A stretch of DNA of 11,379 bases, from NCBI GenBank assembly GCA_025358395.1, contig JANYJT010000294.1, positions 1-11,379 of the forward strand. The letters run 5' to 3'. Positions 5,612 through 11,379 of the stretch are shown here, in pieces (position 1 is the stretch's first letter; the number at the start of each line of letters is the position of its first letter). Under the pieces are notes generated by a model. The model had not been told where the DNA came from and did no database searches. It was given only the letters and a program-made list of their open reading frames with translations. Source of the DNA: Bacteroidia bacterium (GTDB taxonomy: Bacteria; Bacteroidota; Bacteroidia; Bacteroidales; Prolixibacteraceae). Made by a program: the position numbers and the translations under genes.

Positions 5612-7990
5612 ATGAATTATCGTCAGCCAACCAATGCTTCGCCCGAAATAAATAAAAAAGAACTCAGCGAAATAGACATCTGTGATCTTTTTATCACGCC
5701 CGCAATTAAAAATGCTGGCTGGGAACCTTTTACCCAAATCAGGCGTGAAGTTACCCTGACTCCGGGTCCTGTTATCGTGCGTGGTAATATGTCGGTACGA
5801 AACAAGAAAAAGAAGAAATTTGCTGATTACATCCTTCAATGGGAACCGGGAGTTCCTTTAGCGATTGTTGAAGCCAAAGACAATAAACATTCTGTTAGTC
5901 ATGGGTTACAACAAGCATTGGGTTACGCTGACATTGTAAAGGTTCCAAGTGTTTTCAGCTCCAATGGTGATGCGTTTGCATCACACAATAAAGTTGCGGT
6001 TGAAGGCGATGACATAGAAACCCAATTCCCACTTGAAGCCTTTCCGTCACCAAACGAACTTTGGGTGCGATACAAACAATACAGGGGTATTCGGACTGAA
6101 GATGAAGATTTGGTCGTTCAGCCTTATCACACCGATGGTTCGGGTAAAGAAGCCCGTTATTATCAGGTTGAAGCCGTTAACCGAACTATTGAAGCGGTTG
6201 CGCGGGGACAGAAACGAATTTTGCTTGTTATGGCGACCGGCACGGGGAAAACCTACACTACTTTTCAAATCATTTGGCGATTGTGGAAAGCTAAACAGGT
6301 CAAACGCATATTATTCCTTGTTGACCGTAATATCCTTGCAGATCAAACGCTGATTAACGATTTCAAGCCGTTTGGTTCGGTGATGACCAAAATTAAAAAC
6401 CGGAAAATCGATCCGTCATACGAAATATACCTTGGCTTATATCAGGCCATAACTGGCCCCGATGAAAGCGACAAAATATTCAAAAATGTATCGCCCGACT
6501 TCTTTGAACTGATTGTGATTGACGAGTGCCACCGTGGAAGTGCTGCCGACGATTCAGCATGGCGTGAAATCCTGAGCTATTTCTCGGGCGCCATTCAGAT
6601 CGGTATGACAGCCACACCAAAAGAAACTGAATACGTTTCAAACATTACCTATTTTGGCGAACCGGTATATACTTACAGTTTAAAACAAGGAATTGCGGAT
6701 GGATTCCTGGCTCCCTACAAGGTGGTGCGCATAGACATTGATAAAGATATTGAAGGCTGGACCCCGCCTGTTGGAATGAAAGATGATTTGGAACAGGAAA
6801 TCGAAAACCGCACCTACAATCAGGTCGATATGGATCGGATTTTGGTGCTGAACCAACGTACAAAATTGGTTGCCCAACGGGTGATGAAATTGCTGATTGC
6901 TACCAATCCATTTGATAAAACCATTATTTTCTGCGAAGATATTGACCATGCCGAACGAATGCGGGTTGCCATTGTAAACGCCGCCGGAAAGCTGGCAACC
7001 GATAACCCCAAATATGTGATGCGTATTACGGGCGATAGCGTGGAAGGGAAAGCCGAACTGGATAATTTTATCGATCCTGAAAGTAAATTTCCGGTGATTG
7101 CTACCACTTCAGAACTAATGACAACTGGTATTGATGCCAAAACCTGCAAATTGATTGTGCTCGATAAAACCATTCGTTCGATGACCACTTTTAAACAAAT
7201 CATCGGACGTGGAACACGCATTGAAGAAGATTTTGGCAAGATGTTCTTTACCATTATGGATTTCAAGCGGGCAACGGAATTATTTCGTGACCCCGATTTT
7301 GACGGTGACCCGGTGGTGATTTATGAACCCGGCGACGATGACGACCCTGTTCCACCTGATCCTGAAGACCCTGAAGATGAAGGAGAAGGGGAAGATGAAG
7401 AAGAGCAAACCGGGAGCCGAAAAGTATATGTTAGTGGTGTTCCGGCCAGAATTGTTTCGGAACGAATTGAATATTACGGCGACAATGGCCAGTTAATCAC
7501 CGAATCGTACCGCGATTTTACACGCAAACAGGTACAAACTGAATATGCCACTTTGGATGACTTCCTGAAATCATGGAACAATAGCAAGAAGAAACAGGCT
7601 ATCATTGAAATGTTGGAAGAACATGGGATTGTTTTGGAAAATCTGGCTGAAGAAATCGGAAAAGATTACGGCGATTTTGACTTAATTTGTCACATAGCAT
7701 TCGATCAACCTCCGTTGACAAGGAAAGAAAGAGCTAACAATGTGAAAAAAAGAAACTACTTTACCAAATATGGCGAACAAGCCCGGGCGATTCTAAACAG
7801 TTTACTCGATAAATACGCCGATAAAGGGATCACATCCATTGAAGACACCAAAATTCTGAAGTTAAAACCATTTAGCGACATGGGTACTCCAATGGAAATT
7901 ATCAATCAGGTTTTTGGTGGGAAAGCCAATTACGACAAAGCCCTTCAGGAATTAGAACACGAACTATTTAATCAGGAAAAATTAGCATGA
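5612..7990 (+). CDS. hsdR: Type I restriction enzyme, R subunit (type IB-like)
   Basis: The ATP-dependent translocase and nuclease subunit, which joins the M2S complex, pulls in unmodified DNA and cuts it far from the recognition site. The N-terminal PD-(D/E)xK nuclease shows Asp72 in FADYIL, Glu87 and Lys89 in IVEAKD, and Q101-x3-Y105 in QQALGYAD. The superfamily 2 helicase motor follows: Walker A MATGTGKT at 207-214, motif II DECH at 304-307, motif III MTATP at 332-336 and motif VI QIIGRGTR at 529-536. A very acidic, proline-rich linker (about 574-599) separates the motor from the EcoEI-type C-terminal domain (about 605-790), which contacts the methyltransferase. The length of 792 residues suits the EcoAI/EcoEI (type IB) group and is well below EcoKI-type subunits. 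All catalytic motifs are intact. The ATG at 5612 lacks a Shine-Dalgarno sequence. The stop overlaps the hsdM start as ATGA. Confidence 0.96.
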   Translation: MNYRQPTNASPEINKKELSEIDICDLFITPAIKNAGWEPFTQIRREVTLTPGPVIVRGNMSVRNKKKKKFADYILQWEPGVPLAIVEAKDNKHSVSHGLQQALGYADIVKVPSVFSSNGDAFASHNKVAVEGDDIETQFPLEAFPSPNELWVRYKQYRGIRTEDEDLVVQPYHTDGSGKEARYYQVEAVNRTIEAVARGQKRILLVMATGTGKTYTTFQIIWRLWKAKQVKRILFLVDRNILADQTLINDFKPFGSVMTKIKNRKIDPSYEIYLGLYQAITGPDESDKIFKNVSPDFFELIVIDECHRGSAADDSAWREILSYFSGAIQIGMTATPKETEYVSNITYFGEPVYTYSLKQGIADGFLAPYKVVRIDIDKDIEGWTPPVGMKDDLEQEIENRTYNQVDMDRILVLNQRTKLVAQRVMKLLIATNPFDKTIIFCEDIDHAERMRVAIVNAAGKLATDNPKYVMRITGDSVEGKAELDNFIDPESKFPVIATTSELMTTGIDAKTCKLIVLDKTIRSMTTFKQIIGRGTRIEEDFGKMFFTIMDFKRATELFRDPDFDGDPVVIYEPGDDDDPVPPDPEDPEDEGEGEDEEEQTGSRKVYVSGVPARIVSERIEYYGDNGQLITESYRDFTRKQVQTEYATLDDFLKSWNNSKKKQAIIEMLEEHGIVLENLAEEIGKDYGDFDLICHIAFDQPPLTRKERANNVKKRNYFTKYGEQARAILNSLLDKYADKGITSIEDTKILKLKPFSDMGTPMEIINQVFGGKANYDKALQELEHELFNQEKLA

Positions 7991-9450
7991 GCAATGTATC
8001 AGGCATAATCAAATCCATTCAGGACATTATGCGAAAAGACGTGGGTGTCGATGGTGATGCCCAACGAATCAGTCAATTGGTGTGGATGTTCTTTTTAAAG
8101 ATATTTGACGACCGCGAAGCTGAATTGGAATTGACCGAAGACGAGTATAAATCTCCTCTGCCCTTGCACCTACGTTGGCGAAATTGGGCTGCAAACCCTG
8201 AAGGAATGACCGGGGAAGTGCTTTCGGATTTTGTAAACATGCAACTCTTCCCAACATTAAAAGACAAACTGAATCTTCAAAATGTACGGGCACAAGTGGT
8301 TCATAATGTGTTTGAAGACGCCTACAACTATATGAAATCGGGTACGCTGATGCGGCAGGTGATCAACAAAATCTGCGAGATCGATTTTAACACCAAAGAC
8401 GACCGCCACACGTTTGGTAACATCTACGAACAAATATTAAAAGACCTGCAAAGTGCAGGGAACGCCGGAGAATTTTACACGCCAAGAGCTGTTACGACCT
8501 TTATTGTAGATCGGGTAGCACCACAGCTTGACGAACTGGTACTTGACCCTGCTTGTGGAACTGGCGGTTTCCTGTCGAATGTAATTGAATACAAACGCGA
8601 ACACTTTGTGCGTACAGCCGCCGATGAAGAAATACTACAAAGTACCATTCATGGAGTGGAAAAGAAGACCTTGCCGCACATGCTATGTACGACCAATATG
8701 ATTTTACACGGCATCGATTCACCCATCAACATCAGGCACGATAATACCTTGAGCCGACCATTGCGCGACTATGGCCCTAAAGACCGGGTGCATGTGATTG
8801 TAACCAATCCGCCATTTGGCGGTATGGAAGAAGATGGGATAGAGAACAACTTTCCGGCTACTTTCCGCACACGCGAAACCGCTGATTTGTTCCTGACACT
8901 CATTATTCACCTGTTGAAACTTCATGGCCGTGCCGCCTTGGTATTACCTGATGGGTTCCTTTTTGGTGAAGGTATTAAAACCCGTATCAAAGAAAAGTTG
9001 TTCGAAGAATGTAACTTACACACCATTGTTCGACTTCCGAATGGCGTGTTCAGTCCATATACAGGCATTAAAACCAATCTGTTATTTTTTACCAAAGGTC
9101 AGCCAACCGATACTGTTTGGTATTACGAACATCCTTATCCTGAAGGCGTAAAGAGCTACAATAAAGGTAAACCCATGCGTTTCGAAGAGTTTCAACCCGA
9201 AATAGACTGGTGGGGTAACGAAGCCGATGGTTTTACTTCACGGGATGAGAACGAACAAGCTTGGAAAGTTTCGCTTGATGATATAAAAACCCGTAATTAT
9301 AACCTTGACATCAAAAATCCGCACGTGGGCGAACAAATCAGTCACGATCCTGAAGATTTGTTGCGGAAATATGAGCAACAACAGAAAAGTATTTCCGGCA
9401 TTCGTGATCAGTTGAAAGCTATTTTAAGCGAAGCCCTAACCGGCAAATAA
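7987..9450 (+). CDS. hsdM: Type I DNA methyltransferase, M subunit
   Basis: The N6-adenine methyltransferase subunit; two copies with one HsdS methylate both strands of the recognition site, using S-adenosylmethionine. The N-terminal helical domain (about 1-140) has the IKSIQDIMRKDVGVDGDAQR start characteristic of type IB-like M subunits. Then come GEFYTPR at 161-167, motif I DPACGTGGF at 187-195 (cofactor binding), and motif IV NPPFG at 274-278, the catalytic NPPF of adenine methyltransferases. The C-terminal region (about 420-487), ending in a coiled-coil-like DLLRKYEQQQKSISGIRDQL, probably contacts HsdS. The length of 487 residues is close to other type IB M subunits. It starts on the ATGA overlap with hsdR, so the two are translationally coupled; hsdS follows after a 107-bp repeat-filled gap. 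Motifs are intact, so methylation activity is expected. Confidence 0.97.
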   Translation: MSNVSGIIKSIQDIMRKDVGVDGDAQRISQLVWMFFLKIFDDREAELELTEDEYKSPLPLHLRWRNWAANPEGMTGEVLSDFVNMQLFPTLKDKLNLQNVRAQVVHNVFEDAYNYMKSGTLMRQVINKICEIDFNTKDDRHTFGNIYEQILKDLQSAGNAGEFYTPRAVTTFIVDRVAPQLDELVLDPACGTGGFLSNVIEYKREHFVRTAADEEILQSTIHGVEKKTLPHMLCTTNMILHGIDSPINIRHDNTLSRPLRDYGPKDRVHVIVTNPPFGGMEEDGIENNFPATFRTRETADLFLTLIIHLLKLHGRAALVLPDGFLFGEGIKTRIKEKLFEECNLHTIVRLPNGVFSPYTGIKTNLLFFTKGQPTDTVWYYEHPYPEGVKSYNKGKPMRFEEFQPEIDWWGNEADGFTSRDENEQAWKVSLDDIKTRNYNLDIKNPHVGEQISHDPEDLLRKYEQQQKSISGIRDQLKAILSEALTGK

Positions 9451-9463
9451 TTAACTACAACGT

Positions 9464-9545
9464 ACACAAAGGGAGGCACAAAGATCACAACGTTAAAATA
9501 AATTCTTGGTGTCCTTCGTGAAAAGACCTTGGTGTCCTTTGTGGT
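9464..9545. repeat. CACAAAG/CTTTGTG repeat cluster between hsdM and hsdS
   Basis: The 107-bp spacer holds two direct copies of CTTGGTGTCCTTYGTG (9505-9520 and 9528-9543, one difference). To their left are two degenerate copies in the opposite orientation (around 9465-9483 and 9477-9492, cores CACAAAGGGAGGCAC and CACAAAGATCAC). The spacer could thus fold into an imperfect long hairpin in the hsdRMS mRNA. An ACAACGT motif also occurs twice (9457-9463, 9487-9493). I associate similar degenerate CACAAAG-type repeats with intergenic regions of Bacteroidota from memory; this needs a genome search. The repeat ends about 12 bases before the hsdS ATG, so it may affect initiation there. Confidence 0.7.
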
Positions 9546-9557
9546 AAAACACTATAT

Positions 9558-11360
9558 ATGAACACAATCATAGATAAAATAGACCTTTGGACAACTGCAC
9601 AGGAACTGAAGACCAGCAATCGCGGACGAAGTGCCAGCAACCAAAGTTTATTGGGTATTAAAAAACTACGCGAACTGATTTTGGAACTTGCCGTACGCGG
9701 CCAACTCGTTCCGCATGACCCGAATGATGAACCAGCCAGCGAATTACTGAAAAAAATAGAGGTTGAAAAAAGGAAGCTCATCAAGGAAGGAAAAATCAAG
9801 AAACAAGCGGCATTGACTGACGTTGGTGATGATGAAAAGCTGATTGATTTACCTGAAGGATGGAAATTAGTAAGATTATCTGACTATTATGATGTACGTG
9901 ATGGCACTCACGACAGTCCAAAAAAAAAATTAGAAGGTTATCCGTTGGTTTCCAGTAAAAACCTTTATACCGGCAAACTTGATTTCTCAGATATAACTTA
10001 TATCTCAGAAGAAGATTTTATAAAGATCAATGAACGCTCAAAGGTTGATAAGGGTGACATTTTATTTGCAATGATTGGAACAATAGGTAATCCAGTTATT
10101 GTTGATGTTGATGTTGAATTTGCCATAAAGAATGTTGCCCTTTTTAAATATTATTCCAGAAAGTTGTCTTCGCCAAATTATCTTCAATTTTTTCTAAAAC
10201 TGGCATCTATCGAAATGAAAGAAAAAGCTCTTGGAGGAGTTCAATCCTTTATTTCATTAGGAAAATTAAGAGAATATTTAATGCCACTTCCGCCTCTTGC
10301 TGAACAACACCGTATCGTTGCTAAAGTGGATGAGCTAATGGCCTTATGTGACGAATTGGAAAACCAACAAACGAACAGCAATGTAGCCCACGAAACTTTG
10401 GTTTCAACCTTGCTTGGCTCGTTGACCGATCCCGAAAATTCCAATTCCTTTGATGAGTCCTGGCAACGAATTGCCAACCATTTCGGCATCCTGTTTTCCA
10501 CCGAACATAGCATCGACCAACTCAAACAAGCCATTTTACAGTTGGCCGTAATGGGTAAACTCGTTCCACAAAACCCGGAAGATGAACCCGCCAGTGAATT
10601 GCTGAAAAAGATAGCCAAAGAAAAGGCACGATTGGTCAAAGAAGGTAAAATAAAGAAACAAGCACCTCTCCCCGAAATTACCGACGATGAAAGACCTTTT
10701 AAATTGCCTGAAGGATGGGAATGGGTACGATTAAATGATGCTATTGATGTTAGGGATGGTACCCATGATACACCTAAAGAAGCATCGGGTGAAAACACGT
10801 ATCCATTGGTAACCAGCAAGAATTTTGAAAATGGTAATATAAAATTTGATGAAGCCAAAAGAATTTCAGCAGAAGATCATTTTGAAATATCTAAACGATC
10901 AAATGTTGAACGATTAGACATTTTGTTCTCAATGATAGGAGGGAACTTGGGCAATCAGGTTATGGTAAATGATGATATACCATTCAGTATTAAGAATGTA
11001 GCTCTCTTTAAATATTACAACATGGAATATACATCGCCTTTTTTTGTGAAAAAAATCATGGAGCACATTGCCCTAGATTTACAGAACAAATCTATCGGCG
11101 GAGCACAACCGTTTGTTTCCTTAGGCTATTTAAGAAATATTATAATTCCATTACCACCTATTGCCGAACAGCACCGTATTGTTGCCAAAGTCGATGAACT
11201 TTTTGCTATGTGTGAGGAGTTAAAGAAATGCCTTGTGGAAGCCCAAAACCTGCAAAATCAAATGGCGGTGGCTGTAGTTGAACAGGCGCTGGCAATCCAA
11301 CCAAAGGAAAATGTGAATTACACCATCAGCGAACAAATCACTATGGCCGCAGAGCCTTAA
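9558..11360 (+). CDS. hsdS: Type I specificity subunit with two paralogous TRDs
   Basis: The subunit that recognises DNA sequence for both methylation and restriction. Its 600 residues fit type IB specificity subunits, including the extended N-terminus (1-33) and a GIKKLRELILELAVRGQLVP segment. It is built of two similar halves, 34-268 and 320-556. Each has a conserved helical arm (EPASELLKKI, then KEGKIKKQ), a target recognition domain (TRD1 about 98-243, TRD2 about 383-530), and a conserved coiled-coil arm (PLPPxAEQHRIVAKVDEL). A linker (269-319) joins them and a short tail (557-600) ends the protein. Both TRDs share DVRDGTHD, YPLV, SKN and IKNVALFKYY, so they belong to one family and may read similar half-sites. 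TRD1 contains an A10 tract. The TRD DNA is visibly more AT-rich than the conserved arms. There is no Shine-Dalgarno sequence before the ATG. The recognition sequence cannot be predicted. Confidence 0.96.
   Translation: MNTIIDKIDLWTTAQELKTSNRGRSASNQSLLGIKKLRELILELAVRGQLVPHDPNDEPASELLKKIEVEKRKLIKEGKIKKQAALTDVGDDEKLIDLPEGWKLVRLSDYYDVRDGTHDSPKKKLEGYPLVSSKNLYTGKLDFSDITYISEEDFIKINERSKVDKGDILFAMIGTIGNPVIVDVDVEFAIKNVALFKYYSRKLSSPNYLQFFLKLASIEMKEKALGGVQSFISLGKLREYLMPLPPLAEQHRIVAKVDELMALCDELENQQTNSNVAHETLVSTLLGSLTDPENSNSFDESWQRIANHFGILFSTEHSIDQLKQAILQLAVMGKLVPQNPEDEPASELLKKIAKEKARLVKEGKIKKQAPLPEITDDERPFKLPEGWEWVRLNDAIDVRDGTHDTPKEASGENTYPLVTSKNFENGNIKFDEAKRISAEDHFEISKRSNVERLDILFSMIGGNLGNQVMVNDDIPFSIKNVALFKYYNMEYTSPFFVKKIMEHIALDLQNKSIGGAQPFVSLGYLRNIIIPLPPIAEQHRIVAKVDELFAMCEELKKCLVEAQNLQNQMAVAVVEQALAIQPKENVNYTISEQITMAAEP
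9657..10361 (+). repeat. HsdS internal repeat, first half (arm + TRD1 + arm)
   Basis: Encodes HsdS residues 34-268, homologous to residues 320-556. TRD1 lies at about 9849-10286. The arm segments are also similar at DNA level to the second half, with short perfect matches such as CCTGAAGGATGG, so recombination between halves is conceivable. Confidence 0.85.
9920..9929 (+). repeat. hsdS: A10 homopolymer inside TRD1 of hsdS
   Basis: Ten consecutive A residues encode the end of Pro121 and Lys122-Lys124. Loss of one A puts a TAG directly after the tract. Gain of one A leads to a TAA 13 codons into the shifted frame. Either change would truncate HsdS at the start of TRD1 and remove restriction and modification together. 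It is the longest mononucleotide run I see in coding sequence in this window. Confidence 0.85.
10515..11225 (+). repeat. HsdS internal repeat, second half (arm + TRD2 + arm)
   Basis: Encodes HsdS residues 320-556, the counterpart of residues 34-268. TRD2 lies at about 10704-11147. Aligning the two TRDs by hand gives roughly 75 identical positions of about 147, unusually high for the two TRDs of one subunit, which are normally unrelated in sequence. Confidence 0.85.
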
Positions 11361-11379
11361 AAATGTATGGCTAGATTTT

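Noticed and set aside
6820..7266. Open frame of 148 codons on the minus strand opposite hsdR
   Set aside because: It is antisense to the helicase domain of HsdR, with biased composition (many Ser, Val, Ile), no start signal and no domain.
9464..9545. CRISPR array in the hsdM-hsdS spacer
   Set aside because: The repeats are short, degenerate, in both orientations and without regular unique spacers; no cas gene is present.
10241..10858. Open frame of 205 codons on the minus strand opposite hsdS
   Set aside because: It lies wholly antisense to a clear hsdS, is rich in Ser with no recognisable domain, and is best explained as a frame left open by the codon use of the two conserved HsdS arms.
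9558..11360. Invertible hsdS shufflon
   Set aside because: There is one hsdS only, no silent hsdS fragment and no recombinase next to it. The internal repeats are direct, not inverted. Further genes could lie beyond the right edge.
5612..11360. A new or non-standard defence system
   Set aside because: All three genes carry the intact standard motifs of type I restriction-modification in normal order; no additional gene within the operon suggests BREX, DISARM or another system.

Overview
The window looks like part of a Bacteroidota (Bacteroidetes) chromosome. Three things point there: a primase-like protein of the BT4734/BF3469 type, an integrase with the Arm/SAM-like/catalytic architecture common in that phylum, and promoter-like TAnnTTTG boxes with few Shine-Dalgarno sequences. 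No species can be named from the sequence.

Left part (about 1-5,400, genes on the minus strand): one end of an integrative element. Reading inward from the right, the order is a tyrosine recombinase (3898-5214), a 275-residue protein of unknown function (3041-3868), a small MerR-like helix-turn-helix protein (2639-2962), and a large BT4734-type primase/helicase-like protein (85-2649) that overlaps the HTH gene by 11 bases. This resembles the integration, regulation and replication modules of small mobilizable or phage-satellite-like elements of Bacteroidota. No mobilization, conjugation or capsid gene is visible; these could lie left of the window.

Junction (5215-5611): three copies of a 9-base repeat surround the integrase promoter and look like integrase arm sites or operators. 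About 130 bp further right is a sequence shaped like the last 20 bases of a tRNA or tmRNA (T-loop, 3' T-stem, 3' acceptor strand, discriminator A). A 13-bp intrinsic terminator with a GCAA tetraloop follows at once, although nothing on the + strand upstream would need it. My reading is that this is the attR scar: the element entered the 3' end of a tRNA or tmRNA gene, and its terminator stayed with the right flank. Base composition also rises to the right of this point.

Right part (5612-11360, + strand): a complete type I restriction-modification operon in the order hsdR-hsdM-hsdS, most like the type IB (EcoAI/EcoEI-like) group. HsdR and HsdM are coupled by an ATGA overlap. HsdS is separated from HsdM by a 107-bp spacer filled with CACAAAG/CTTTGTG repeats. 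HsdS joins DNA recognition to both the modification complex (M2S) and the restriction complex (R2M2S). Its two target recognition domains are close paralogues, so the recognition site may be a nearly symmetric split palindrome. A run of ten A residues inside TRD1 would switch HsdS off if it changed length by one base.

The gene families are all known ones. The points most worth following up are the HsdS architecture and A10 tract, the repeat-filled hsdM-hsdS spacer, the candidate attR with arm repeats, and the unassigned 275-residue protein.
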